Assembly: GCA_024220505.1 (NCBI GenBank)
Contig: JAKZZE010000021.1
Span: 992,001 to 1,056,000 of the forward strand
From: Rhizopus arrhizus
Taxonomy: Eukaryota > Mucoromycota > Mucoromycetes > Mucorales > Rhizopodaceae
Direction: 5' to 3'
Length of the DNA stretch: 64,000 nt
Each line of letters opens with the position of its first letter. The first letter of the stretch is position 1. The notes beneath the pieces are model-generated. The model did not search any database, was not told the DNA's origin, and saw nothing but the letters and a program-made list of their open reading frames with translations. The position numbers and the translations under genes were made by a program. Shown here piece after piece: positions 32,172 through 43,323 of this stretch.

Positions 32172-35100
32172 TTATGGAACAGCAGCAGCAGAGGACTTGT
32201 CAATCCAGACTTGACCTGGCAGAGAAGACGAGTTGTACTCGATGTCAGGATGACAGATCTTGTCAAAGTGACAGAGGATCTGACAAAGAGCGGACCAGAA
32301 TGGCGGACACCGAGCAGAAGCAGAGACAGGAAGCAAGTTCAAGACATAGTCTATGTGGTGACCCACATAGTCAGGCGGCGGAACAGGCAAGCAGCACCAA
32401 AGAGCAGAAGGAACCAAGGTACAGACCATGAGGTGAGAACGAGAAGTATCGCCAAGACCACAGGGACAGGGAGCAGGCTTGCCTGGGATCCAACCCATGC
32501 GCCATCTGATGAGACGAGACCGGTCAGCACGGGAGGCAGGCAAGTACAGGATGGGATCCACCCGAAGAACAGGACGACAAGCGCGGATCAGAACCTGGGG
32601 GGTGGACTGTAAGAAGCTATGAAACTGGTCTTGACGATACCTTCGCAACCAAGAAGCAAGGCGAGAAGACGAAAGAGGAGCATCCGAAGGGTAGTCGAGT
32701 ACGATTTGCCGCTTACGGAGCTGTGTCAGTAGTGACGATGAAACAGAAGAGGATAGCAGAGACAAGAGACAATCATCAGGAAGGCCATTGAATCGAAGGC
32801 AGAACTTCAGAACCAAGGTATCTGCTCGAAATGTCATTGACGGCAGATTGGTGATATGGCGGAGGACGACAGTCGAGGCAGTTCGGTGACCACCGACAAG
32901 CATTCGTAGACACCGGTCTTGAGCGCGGTTAAGCTCTTCACCGTCCTTTCTTGTAAGTCGAGCAATAGCAAGGCCATACTCGAGCTTAGGACGGATGAAG
33001 GCAGCAAAGAGACGAGAAGAGAGAAGCAGAGTAAAGCCTTGACGGTTAAGACCCATAGAGTGAAGTTGAGCCATAGCCGCCAAGGTACTTGAAGAGCGAT
33101 GCTTTATCATGGCAGACACCGAGATACCTTTGCCATCGAAAGGGACACCAAGATATGTAAACTCTTCAGTAGTAGGAAGGTCTTGACCGTACAACGACAT
33201 CTGAACAAAGCGACTAGAACCTGGAGAAGGTGCATTCAGAACAGCACACTTTGGTGGACTCCACTTGTAACCAAGAGTCAGAGAATGGATCTGCGCTAGG
33301 TCCAGCATATGCCGAACTTCGCTAGCAGACCCAACCAGCGCCACATCATCCGCATACAACAGACTGTTGATGGGTGTGGGCGTAGGAGACGAGGAAGACA
33401 AAGCAGCAGTACCAACCAAAGGACCAAAGGGGAGGCCATCGGGAACCAGAGCACCAGGACCAGGAGGACCAGAAGGAGACACCGATAACACCGAGGTTGT
33501 TGTTGCAGAAGCAGCAGAACGAAGCAAAACTGGTAATGTGTTGACATAGATCGAGTACAGGTGAGGACTCAAGACAGAGCCCTGAAGGACACCTGTACTC
33601 GGCACAAACGGATCAGAGACATTGTTCTGCAACAACACAGACACCGAGACATCATCAAACATGTTGGCCAACAAGGACACCAAGGACAGAGGAGCAGAAG
33701 AGGCGAGCATCGATTGCCATATGATACGACGATCGACTGTATCATAGGCTGACTTGATGTCCAGGAAAGCGACCACAGGATAATGATTGTGTCGGCGTCG
33801 GTAAGAGTGCATCAGATCATGAAGACAGAGAGCTTGATCCAATGCACTACGCTGGTGACGGAAACCACCTTGAACTACATCGAGCGGAGGAGAGACATCT
33901 TCAACAAAGGGAAAGAGACACATCTCAAAGAGTTTGCGGACGATGGAGGTCAAGGAGATTGGACGATAGTTCCCTGGCGAGGTAGGATCACCCTTTTTGT
34001 GGATGGGGACCACCTGTGCTTGACGCCAGAGAGAAGGGGTATACGACCACTGGTAGCAGATACTGAAGAGCAAAGAGAGCAGTGGGGCCAGAACAGACTT
34101 GATGGGGAGGAGCATCTCCGTACGCAAGTGGTCAGGACCAGGAGCCTTACGCAGAAGGAGACGTCGCATCAGTGAACCCACACTGTCAGCAGAGAACGAG
34201 GGCACACCAGGGTCTTGACTATCGAGGTCAAAAGGCACCATACCAGAGACAGAGGGCAGAGGGTCAGGACGCCTTGACGGAAGACCGTCACCAGAGTAGA
34301 CCGAGGCAAGGTGTTGACGCATCGCGTTCGCACCTGCAGCAGGGCCGTCAGGATGAGTAAACCCAACCTGTTGACGTCGTCGGTTCCGAATCACCTTCAC
34401 CTTCGACATCGCACGAGCAAGTTCGCCACGGGCCAGAGAGTCACAGAAAGCACGCCAAGAGAGACGTTTAGCAGACTTGAGAGCACTACGGAAACGGGCT
34501 TGAGCAACCTGATGTCGATCCCACCACAAGGCCTTGTCGATGCCAATGGCACGACGCCACTTGCGGTAGTGGTGTTCACGAACATCGGCGAGTTCTTGCA
34601 AGTGCGCATTCCAGAATGGCTTCCATTGGGAAGGTCGAGAAGAGCGAGAGCCAACCGACTTGTCGAGTGCACTATAGATCGCCTCATTCAAAGTGTCATT
34701 GAGAGCGTCTATAGGCGGAGCAGCAGAAGGAGGACTTGACTTTAGAGCTTTGAGCTGATCAACCAATGGAGAGGCCAAGGACTGGAATGTGGCCACGTAC
34801 AGGCTACAGACATCAGGTTCCTTCAACCGAGAGAGGTTCCATAGCCGACGGGCAGAAGAAGAAGAAGAAGAGAGAACGGGCTGCGATGGATAACCATCAG
34901 GGACTGCATAGTCAAAGGACAAGGACAACAGTTTGTGGTCAGAGCCAAGAGAGAGATCACTGTAGACTTGCATCCGAGGGGACCGAAGGACAGAGGTCAT
35001 GTTGGTCAAGAAGTAGTCGATCATACTTTGCTTGACTTGACCACCACGAAAGGACAAGAAGGTAGGTACCCCAGGAGCGAGAGTCGAGTTCAGAACAGAG

Positions 35101-35723
35101 AGAGCATGTTCTTCACACCAGCGAAGCAGCACCGAACCTCGAGCATTGGCAACGGAATCACCTGTTAGTGCACCAAGACGCGCGTTCAGATCACCACAGA
35201 TGATCGTGTCGTCTGTCAAGGGCAACGAAACCAACACAGAAGAGACCTCGTCGTTGGACAAGGAAGGGGGCAAATACAGGCAGATGAGGCGCAAGGAGCG
35301 ACCCAACCGCAGACCCAGAGCATACTTGGTATGAACCGGGAACTGTACCACAGCCATCGGACACCGAGGAGACACCAGAGCAGAGACACCTTGAGAGCCA
35401 CGATAGCTGTTGATCACAGGAGAGCCATACAGGTTGAACTGTGTCCATGAAGTACGGATCCTGTGAGGCGGAAGCAACCAGGTTTCAGTGATAAACACCA
35501 GAGAGAACGACTGGCAGTGACGAAGAAGATCCTCGGCTGTGGATTCTTGAAGCCCATTGGCATTCCACAAGCCGATTGTGAGCGGAATAGAAGAAGTTGA
35601 TGGTGGTAAAGGAGAGGACGGACCATGGGAGCCATGAGAAACCAAAGGAGAGGAAGGAGCTGGGACCATACCAGTAGCAGAGACCGAGGATACATTATAA
35701 TGACAAGTATTACTACTCATCAT
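32172..35723 (-). CDS. LINE 2 ORF2: APE endonuclease-reverse transcriptase, intact
   Basis: 1183 aa. Residues about 30-260 are an apurinic-type endonuclease (LTIGLWNANGLQ, FITETWLLPP, IICGDLNARLG, SDHKLLSLSF). Residues about 510-800 are RT: RKAPGPDHLRTEML, VPIHKKGDPTSPGNYRPISL, AFLDIKSAYDTVD, GVLQGSVLSP and LLYADDVALVG with the catalytic Asp pair. A thumb/connector region follows, then a CCHC motif CPCGLGDTSRSHLMVC near residue 1090. The start ATG overlaps the ORF1 stop (TAATG), implying re-initiation after ORF1. An APE endonuclease plus YADD and terminal CCHC fits the Tad/R1/I/L1 range; I cannot fix the clade. There are no lesions, so it may be active and could supply enzyme for the SINEs. 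Confidence 0.95.
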   Translation of the reverse strand: MMSSNTCHYNVSSVSATGMVPAPSSPLVSHGSHGPSSPLPPSTSSIPLTIGLWNANGLQESTAEDLLRHCQSFSLVFITETWLLPPHRIRTSWTQFNLYGSPVINSYRGSQGVSALVSPRCPMAVVQFPVHTKYALGLRLGRSLRLICLYLPPSLSNDEVSSVLVSLPLTDDTIICGDLNARLGALTGDSVANARGSVLLRWCEEHALSVLNSTLAPGVPTFLSFRGGQVKQSMIDYFLTNMTSVLRSPRMQVYSDLSLGSDHKLLSLSFDYAVPDGYPSQPVLSSSSSSARRLWNLSRLKEPDVCSLYVATFQSLASPLVDQLKALKSSPPSAAPPIDALNDTLNEAIYSALDKSVGSRSSRPSQWKPFWNAHLQELADVREHHYRKWRRAIGIDKALWWDRHQVAQARFRSALKSAKRLSWRAFCDSLARGELARAMSKVKVIRNRRRQQVGFTHPDGPAAGANAMRQHLASVYSGDGLPSRRPDPLPSVSGMVPFDLDSQDPGVPSFSADSVGSLMRRLLLRKAPGPDHLRTEMLLPIKSVLAPLLSLLFSICYQWSYTPSLWRQAQVVPIHKKGDPTSPGNYRPISLTSIVRKLFEMCLFPFVEDVSPPLDVVQGGFRHQRSALDQALCLHDLMHSYRRRHNHYPVVAFLDIKSAYDTVDRRIIWQSMLASSAPLSLVSLLANMFDDVSVSVLLQNNVSDPFVPSTGVLQGSVLSPHLYSIYVNTLPVLLRSAASATTTSVLSVSPSGPPGPGALVPDGLPFGPLVGTAALSSSSPTPTPINSLLYADDVALVGSASEVRHMLDLAQIHSLTLGYKWSPPKCAVLNAPSPGSSRFVQMSLYGQDLPTTEEFTYLGVPFDGKGISVSAMIKHRSSSTLAAMAQLHSMGLNRQGFTLLLSSRLFAAFIRPKLEYGLAIARLTRKDGEELNRAQDRCLRMLVGGHRTASTVVLRHITNLPSMTFRADTLVLKFCLRFNGLPDDCLLSLLSSSVSSSLLTQLRKRQIVLDYPSDAPLSSSRLASWLRRYRQDQFHSFLQSTPQVLIRACRPVLRVDPILYLPASRADRSRLIRWRMGWIPGKPAPCPCGLGDTSRSHLMVCTLVPSALWCCLPVPPPDYVGHHIDYVLNLLPVSASARCPPFWSALCQILCHFDKICHPDIEYNSSSLPGQVWIDKSSAAAVP

Positions 35724-36709
35724 TATAATGATCCAAAGCTAGAGCGAGAGGCAGGACGGTGATGCTCATAGTCATCAAGAGCCATGTCTTCAGCCATGTC
35801 ATCGTAATGGCGGGTTGTCTTTGGACGGTCTTCTTTAGCAGACAGCACTTCAGAGACTGTCTCATCAGAGACAAGGGCTTGCGCCAACAAGTAACGAGAG
35901 ACAGAGACAGCAACAGGATAGCGCAAGCGCTCTAAAGCCTTGCGAGAGCGGTCATCGTTGATGAGCGAGATGGCATGACTACGCTCCTCAGCAGAAACAG
36001 AGTCAAACTTGGGATCAGCCAGGTTGGCAGGATCAAGTGGATCAAAGGTATCCAAGCTAGGGATCTTGGCCTTTTCCAACAAGGACAGAAGAGCAGGCTT
36101 GTACTGCAGATGTACAAGAAGACCGACAACAGAGTGGGCAGGATAGCAAACATCCAGGATACGCCAACTATCCACACCAAGACGAGAGAGACGACGACGA
36201 GCTTCGGTGTAGGTCATCCTACGAGAGCGAGGTATGTAAACATACTCGAAGCCTTGTTCACCAGTTACAGGCTGGAAACCACGAGCAGCAGCGGCACGAC
36301 GACGGAGTTTGTTCTTGGCAGAACGAGAAACAACAGTAGCCCAAGAAGAGGCAGCAGTACCCAAGGAGGGCGAAGGAACGGACTCTTTAGCACCATTATG
36401 AGCGGCAGCAGAAGAAACAGCGGTAGTTGAATTAGGGGTGCTTGTAGGGGCCCCGGCAGTTTGTGCGGCCAGTTGGGACCGCAAGGAAGCAATCTCATTG
36501 GCCTGAGACAGGTTTGTTTCGGTAAGGCGAGCGTTCTCACCTCGCAGAGTTTCAAGCTCTAGCTTGAGCTGCTCTAAAGCAGAGAGACGAGCAGTGACAG
36601 CTTCCAGTGCGTGACTTAGATTCTGAATTGTGACTTCGAGCTCGGACGAATTGGGTCCGGCGGCGGCATTCAGGATTTTGGATCCTCTAGTATTTCTTGT
36701 TGATGACAT
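35723..36709 (-). CDS. LINE 2 ORF1 protein
   Basis: 328 aa from ATG 36709 (MSSTRNTRGSKI) to the TAA that overlaps the ORF2 start. Same plan as LINE 1 ORF1: N-terminal coiled coil, Ser/Ala/Thr-rich linker, and a C-terminal RNA-binding-type domain containing GFQPVTGEQGFEYVYIPRS and DSWRILDVCYPAHSVVG. Differences from LINE 1 are mostly conservative and cluster in the linker and coiled coil, as expected under purifying selection. An upstream in-frame TTG (36730) is not needed. Confidence 0.85.
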   Translation of the reverse strand: MSSTRNTRGSKILNAAAGPNSSELEVTIQNLSHALEAVTARLSALEQLKLELETLRGENARLTETNLSQANEIASLRSQLAAQTAGAPTSTPNSTTAVSSAAAHNGAKESVPSPSLGTAASSWATVVSRSAKNKLRRRAAAARGFQPVTGEQGFEYVYIPRSRRMTYTEARRRLSRLGVDSWRILDVCYPAHSVVGLLVHLQYKPALLSLLEKAKIPSLDTFDPLDPANLADPKFDSVSAEERSHAISLINDDRSRKALERLRYPVAVSVSRYLLAQALVSDETVSEVLSAKEDRPKTTRHYDDMAEDMALDDYEHHRPASRSSFGSL

Positions 36710-36893
36710 TTGGATGCAAACTTTCAGCAACGATTAAGCAACAAGCAGTAAAGATATCAGAATAAGAGTTGAACCAAATAAAAGTATAGATCAAAAGGAG
36801 TCGATTGATGTAAAAAATTGTTGATGGATGGATAGATTTGGTGTAGATATCGGCTTTCCAAAAAGAGTCAAGTTTACCTTTTTAACCAAAAGC

Positions 36894-37604
36894 GAATGAC
36901 AGTTGCTAATATGTATGTTATGTCTAGTTTCGCTATACGGTGAAGTGATAACAGAAACCAATTAATAGAAGACTGTAAAGACTATTAATGTACAATAACA
37001 ACAAAGTTAACAATATAAACTAGTTCTTGACTTCAATTGCTTGAACGTGCAAAAAGAATTTACTCGGCACCCAAAATTAATTTTAGCGGGAAGAAAGCCT
37101 TTCGTTTATTACTTTACAACAATAGATACTTTGGAATACATATTAATATAAAGGTAATTGGGGAAAATATACAATTGTAAAGAGGATTATGGTGATTTTT
37201 GATAAATAAAGTATATGATGTATCAATTGAGTATTCGTCTTCATGTTGATTTTAATGGTGTTCTTTTCTGTTTAGTGTGCTGGCACATTGGGTGAATAAT
37301 GCGTCCAGAGATCGTCTTCTTGATGTATCCTATGAGGGATAGAAAATAATAGGTAAGAAAAATAATGTCGGCCAATTGTGACGTGTGTCTTTTCAATTCC
37401 CGATGCGGTGAAGCTGATTATTTTCCTTTCCCCTTATTTTCTTTTACATTTTCTTCAATAACGTCTGTTAGAGTTATCCAACCACACCGAAAAGCATACC
37501 ATTCGAATCGCCATGAAAAGGAGTATCTTTTGAATACAAAATAAGCTTTAAAAATCAAAAAGGAATCAAAGGCGATCATCGACCAAAATCCGACTTCGTC
37601 ACGA
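36894..37604. other. Non-coding stretch between LINE 2 and gypsy element 1
   Basis: About 0.7 kb of AT-rich sequence with no credible ORF, splice-bounded exon or recognisable element end. Confidence 0.5.
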
Positions 37605-37985
37605 TGTGAAGAGCACTAACAGACAATTGTAGATGAGGATAGATATAAGGTAAGTCAACAGTTCTTCAAGACTTTGACTTAACACAAAAATAATAAAATG
37701 ACGTTAAAGATGATTCTTTATTTTATGAAAATGTGAATGCTGTTTATATTCATGGATATTCAAATATTGTCTAAGGGATATAGTTCATTCTTTAATTTTT
37801 GCATTCTTTGCTTATGCCTAAGGTACAGTTGATACAGACGCGCCTTTTTCCTTTCCCGATTTGGTATTGTTGGTTTGAACTTCCGTTTGTTCGGTCGGTA
37901 CCTGAATGGAAGGTTATATTCAACTTCTATTGGCTGATTTGGCATTCCGCTGGTTGGTTGGGTTTCCTCTAGGGAGGTCTTGACA
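37605..37985 (-). repeat. 3' LTR of gypsy element 1
   Basis: 381 bp. Besides its regulatory role it encodes the last 75 or so codons of Pol (37985 down to 37760). Confidence 0.95.
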
Positions 37986-40900
37986 TTACCCCCTCGGCAG
38001 AGGGATGTTCGTCCTCGAACATTGTGATCAGCGGTTTCACACGTTGAATGAATTGAAGAAGAGAGAGACATCTTAGAAGCAATAGAGGACGTAGGAGAGG
38101 AAACGACAACCGAAGGAGGACCCGGGCTTTGTACAACTGTAGAAGGAGAGACGTCAGAGACAAATGGGACATTGGCAGGCGGAGCGATAACCACGGTTTT
38201 GTCAATTTTTTCTTGTTCTTCCAAAATAAATTCAGGCATTTCAACATCTTCAGAAACAACAGAAGCAACCGGAGAAAGATAAATCGAGCTTGCACGACTA
38301 CGAACCGATGGAGTAGGAGCAGACGGTAATGGCTCATTGTGAATGGGGTTAAGAACTGGTGTTGAGGCAGACGGGCTAATTGGCTGACTAGGCAACTGGG
38401 ATGTAACAGCAGTAATTGGCGCATCAGAAGGAATCTGGGAACTAGGGTGTTTATTATTATCAGCGTGCGAGTGGACAAGGCTTGAAGAAACAGCAGGGGG
38501 AACCAAAAGAGGCAAACCAGAGTTAGGAATGACGACAGTAGCAGAAGGTGAGTCAGAGGGGTCGATTGTTAAGTCAATGGGGACATTAACGGAAGATTTG
38601 ACAGGAAGAGATTCTGATTGAACAATGGGGTCAACAGGATCGTTTGCATTAGTAGCAGGCAAAACAAAAGTGGAAGAATCACTCCTGGAGGAAGACGTGG
38701 CGACTGGTATTAGTGGGATGGCAGAAGCAGCACCAGCAGATTGCATAGCATTTCTCCAGTGACGACGAGCAGCGGTGGGGTCATACCACGGTTCTGTGGG
38801 AGTAATACCATGAGCGGGTTTAAGACGGTCAGCATGGACAAGAGACTTGAGCGGTTCACCAGCTAAGGTTTGGAGTTGATAGGTACCATAGTCAGGAAAT
38901 GACTTCACAACGATATATGGACCTTTGTATTGGGGCTCAAGACCATAGCGACCTTCGTTAGTAAGCATGACTTTATCACCAACTTCGATGTTCAACTGTT
39001 TAACATGCAAATCCCACTTAGTCTTGTCTTTTTCTGCCATGGCCTTCATCTTAAATTCAGCAGAAGCACGCGCTTGACCTAATGCAGCTAGTTCTCGGGA
39101 AGTAATATCAGCAACAGTGCGTGGATCGGCAAAAGTGGTCTTGTCAATATAAGGCTGAAGAACATCACCTGGAAGACGAGGCTCGCGACCATAGGTGAGA
39201 TAGAAAGGGCTAAACCCAGTAGTGGTATGCACGCGGATACGACAAGCCCACAGAGCGGCATTTATGAAATCATCCCAGCGATGGAGGGCACCATTGACAT
39301 ATTTACGAAGCATGCCTTTGAAAACACCATTGAAACGTTCAACCTTGGAATTTGTACGTGGATGAAAGGCTGAGGTAAGTTTATGATGCGTGCCAACTTT
39401 CTTGAGATAAGCATTGACAAGTCCACTGTTGAAATTAGCTCCACGATCTGTTAGAATCTCTGAAGGGCAACCAAAACGCATTACGATCTCATCATAGATA
39501 AAATCTGCGACTGCTTCTTTACTAGCAACAGGGACCGCACGAGCAATAGGCCAATTAGTTGCATAATCAACAGCAACAAGGATCCAACGGTTGCCCTGCA
39601 AGGACGTGGGTAGTTCGCCAATGAAGTCTAAGTGCCAACGATCAAACGCAGTGGGGACCTTGAGCGGATGCATTACATCTTTATGAATTTGGCTGCGGCG
39701 ACTATTAACTTGGCATGATGGGCACATGGATAACCAGGCTTTCAAGTCAGAACGCATAGACGGCCACCAGAACCGAGGGATAAAGAGTTTAAGCATGGTA
39801 TCGAAATTAGCGTGACCAAAACCTTCGTGGAAGTTTGCAACAATGTCAGCACGGCGAGCATAGGGCAAAAAGGGTACTGCTTTGATTGTACCAGAGCCAT
39901 CAATAATAACCTTTCGATAGACGCGACGATCGCGTACCACAAAATCGTTACGATGCTTGTCTAGTAGTTTTCGATTTTTTTGGTCTTTGACACGCTCTTC
40001 GTTGATGTACAACATAGGCCAATCCATTGGTTCACCTGCACGAGAGAGACCATCTTGGATCCATGAAGAATACAAGTACTCAGGTTCCAGCGAATGAGAA
40101 GCACACAATGAAGCAGGGCTACCAATACGAGAAAGAATATCCGGTACATTGTTATCTTTTCCAGGCTTGTATTGAATATCGGGTGCGTATAACTCCAGTT
40201 CAGCAATCCAACGTACTAATCGAGGCGTAGGTTTATCTTGCTCACGAAAGTATTTCAAAGGGAGGTGATCAGAGTAAACTGTATAACCACCAGCACAACC
40301 ATCAATGAAACAACGCCAGGTGCGCAAAGCATGTATTATTCCCAGCAGTTCACGTTCTTGGGGTGGATAGGACCGTTCGGGTGCAGAGAACTTTTTAGAT
40401 TCGTACGCAACAGGACTCCATTGGGTAGGGTCGTTATCAGAAGGCTGTAATAAGACAGCACCACAACCGTAGTCAGAGGCATCAGTTTCAATTCGGTATG
40501 GTTTATTCATGGCAGGCATTTGCAAGACAGGAGCACTAGTCAGCAATTCTTTGATTTTGTCGAAACTAGTCTGGCAATCGGCTGTCCAAATGATCGGGCG
40601 TTTTTTAGGACCAACACCACGAGTTAAATCGGTCAGAGGTGCAGCGATTGCAGCAAAGCGAGGGATAAACCGGCGGTAGTGTTGCGCAAGGCCCATAAAT
40701 TGACGGACTTCTTGAACGTTACTAAGACGTGGCCAATTTCTTATAGCATCGACTTTAGCTGGGCTAGGCAAAATACCACTAGGAGTGATCTTGAATCCAA
40801 CGAAAATCAACTCTTGTTTGCCAAATTCGCACTTTTTCAAGTTAGCAATTAACTGGGCATCACGTAAGAGACACAGGACATGACGAACATGTTGTTGATG

Positions 40901-42274
40901 CTCTTCTTTAGTTTTGCTGAAAATTAATATGTCATCCAAATATACCAATGCAAATTTGTCAAGACAGTCATTTAGAACACGATTCATGAGACTTTGAAAA
41001 GTGGGCGGTGCATTTGTCAAACCAAAAGGTAAAACAAGGAATTCATATTGGCCATATCTTGTATTGAAAGCAGTTTTAGGAACGTCTTCAGAAGCTATTC
41101 TGACTTGGTGATAACCACTTTTCAGATCAAGGCTTGTAAAGAATTTAGCACCTTTTAAACGATCAAGACATTCATCAATACGAGGGAGTGGATGTGAGTT
41201 TCGAACGGTAAGTTTGTTGAGAGCGCGATAGTCGATGCACATTCTCATTGATCCATCTTTTTTACGAACAAACAAAACGGGTGCACCCCAAGGAGAGCTA
41301 CTTGGGCGAATTAGACCTAGTGACAGCAACTCCTTCAATTGTTTTTGCAATTCATCCAACTCGGCAGGACTCATTTTGAAGGGTGATCGATTGACCGGTT
41401 TAGCATCACCAGTATTAATGACATGAGCAACGCCACGGTCAGGAGGAAGACCTGGGAGATCATCGCGAAAAACAGTCGTAAACTCCTTGATCAGGTTATC
41501 CCAATAAGTACCAGAAGCAAGACTAGCCACAGAATCAACCAAACAAGCATTATCAATATAGGGATGTTTCATATAGAGCAAGAAACTTTGTGCACCTTGT
41601 TTGATAACGCGCTGAACTTGTTTGTGTGATATCAAGTAATTGATTTGTGGTCTAGTTATGGTGCTTTTAGTTACTGTACTTATGTTACAGGGGGATAACT
41701 TAACTGAATTATTTTTATCAGGTATGATCCATGTATCAGAGGACCAGTCAGGCTTTGGCTTTATCATTGTTAACCATGAACGACCAAGTATCAGGTCAAA
41801 CTTTGTAGGGAACACGTAGGCTTGTATCGAACAGTGAAATCCATTCAAATTAAGATCCAAATGTACTTTTTCAGTAATTTCAGTAATCTGTCCACCAGCT
41901 GTTTCAACCTGACGATCATCGATCATTGTGGAATATTTAGCTAGGTGCGCGATATTCGGTGAGACATGGTTTTCTGATGCACCACTATCAATAAGAATTT
42001 TAATTGTACGATTCTTGATTAGGCCCTCGTATACTGGTAGATTGGTCATCATGGTATGCAACTCTGTTATGTGTATTAAATCATTTGTCAAACTTTGTTC
42101 ATAAACAATAGGCTGCAATTCTAATGGACCAGCGTTAACAGCAAGGACGGAGGAATAGTTGTCAAAGTCATTCAGTTTATTATTACTATAATCGTTTAAT
42201 GGAAGGTTTTCATGTTCACGTAGTTGTACTTCCTGATCAACTACGTTTAATGAAAATCCTGCTTGTTACCATGG
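37760..42274 (-). CDS. Gypsy 1 Pol polyprotein (protease, RT, RNase H, integrase)
   Basis: The frame opens near 42265, overlaps the gag end by under 20 nt in the -1 register, and runs about 1500 codons to 37760. There is no ATG close to its start, so a -1 frameshift or re-initiation is implied. Domains in order: protease with ILIDSGASENHVSP; RT with FVRKKDGSMRMCIDYRALN and LVYLDDILIFS; RNase H with IETDASDYGCG and SDHLPLKYF; integrase with an HHCC zinc finger (GFGHANFDTML..MCPSCQ) and catalytic LDFIGELP, LTDRGANFNS and KVERFNG; and a GPY/F-type module (YKGPYIVVKSF). A long Ser/Pro-rich tail then ends in a basic segment encoded by the LTR. No chromodomain is seen. No lesion found. Confidence 0.93.
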
Positions 42275-43248
42275 TTGTTGGGTTGACGGCCATTACCACC
42301 GTAGTTTCGATTGTTATTACCATTATTGGAACCATTATAATTACGACTACTATTGCTACCACCACGAATCTTGTTAAATCTTTCATTGTCAAGACGCTTG
42401 ATATCTTGAATTCTGATTCGACAATTTGCACGACGATGTCCTTTATTACCACAATAGAAGCATGTACCATTGTTTCCTTGCCGATTTTGATTACGACTGC
42501 GAAAATCCAGGGCATCTAATTCCATGGGGTCATTAATTTCAGGTGGAACTGGCTTATGCATGCCGCCAAAGTTGTTCAAACGCTGACTGTAACGATTGCC
42601 ATTATAATGATTTGTATCGATATGTTCGAACTGTGCAGAGTCGAATGATATAGCAGCATGGACAGCAGCCTTGAGTGTTGTGGCATTAATTTGACGAATA
42701 TGGCAACGAGTACGAGGGTCTTGTAGACCCCTCATAAATCTGTCACATGATTCGTCATCCGAAATTCCAGGGATACCGACAATTATATCCATAAATCCAT
42801 TTATGTAATCGACCAAGGAGCCAGTCTGAACATAGTTCTGCAACTTATCACGAGCAAGCCTTCTTGAATTTTCAGGACGGAAGAAGTCGATCAATTCTTT
42901 TTTGAATGTTGTCCAATCGGTAGGTTCATCATTAGCTACTTCAAGAGAGCGGTACCAAGCCTCTGCACGTCCCCGTAGTAAGGTCAAAGCATAATTTTTC
43001 GTACGGACATTCTCCCATTGATTGAATTCGCTAAATCTTTCAATAGACCTTAACCAAGAGTCAATGATTAAAGCATCTCTTGTACCGTTGTACGTTGAAG
43101 GTTCCGCAGTTTTATAGCTACCACTATTGTTTTGCAAGGCACGAGTAAATTCACGAATTAGAATAGATATGTCACCATTCATATTAATACCTTCACCTAA
43201 GGTATTCTCACCAACGACTCTTTCTTGATTATCACCCATTGTTAACAA
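42247..43248 (-). CDS. Gypsy 1 Gag
   Basis: 333 aa. The retrotransposon-gag core covers about residues 45-200 (YALTLLRGRAEAWYRSLE, WTTFKKELIDFFRP, DKLQNYVQTGSLVDYINGF), followed by a CCHC zinc knuckle CFYCGNKGHRRANC near residue 263 and an Asn/Gly-rich tail. The start is ATG near 43239-43248 just after the primer-binding region. It forms virus-like particles in related elements. The pol frame begins within its last codons in the -1 frame. Confidence 0.93.
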   Translation of the reverse strand: MLTMGDNQERVVGENTLGEGINMNGDISILIREFTRALQNNSGSYKTAEPSTYNGTRDALIIDSWLRSIERFSEFNQWENVRTKNYALTLLRGRAEAWYRSLEVANDEPTDWTTFKKELIDFFRPENSRRLARDKLQNYVQTGSLVDYINGFMDIIVGIPGISDDESCDRFMRGLQDPRTRCHIRQINATTLKAAVHAAISFDSAQFEHIDTNHYNGNRYSQRLNNFGGMHKPVPPEINDPMELDALDFRSRNQNRQGNNGTCFYCGNKGHRRANCRIRIQDIKRLDNERFNKIRGGSNSSRNYNGSNNGNNNRNYGGNGRQPNNHGNKQDFH

Positions 43249-43323
43249 ATTAAGACGTTTAGATAAGTCTTCCAGATTAAATTAAATACACAGCAGATAA
43301 AGAACACCGCAGATGCTACCAAA

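Larger units (their letters stand above)
31898..36893 (-). mobile_element. LINE 2: full-length non-LTR retrotransposon
   Basis: Minus strand, about 5 kb: leader with GATATCGGCTTTCC and GAGTCAAGTTTACC, ORF1, ORF2, and a 3' UTR ending in the tail shared with the SINEs. Both ORFs are open. The exact 5' end is uncertain, since leader similarity to LINE 1 stops near 36893. No simple target duplication is visible because its 3' end abuts a SINE. Confidence 0.88.

Noticed and set aside
31411..32172. 253-codon open frame on the minus strand
   Set aside because: It runs from the LINE 2 3' UTR across the SINE. Its two halves belong to different elements, and similar frames in the other SINE copy differ by frame.
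31285..36893. Roughly 45-bp direct repeats on both sides of SINE plus LINE 2 as a target-site duplication
   Set aside because: The same segment also occurs at 23632 and lies upstream of ORF1 in LINE orientation, so it is part of the LINE leader.
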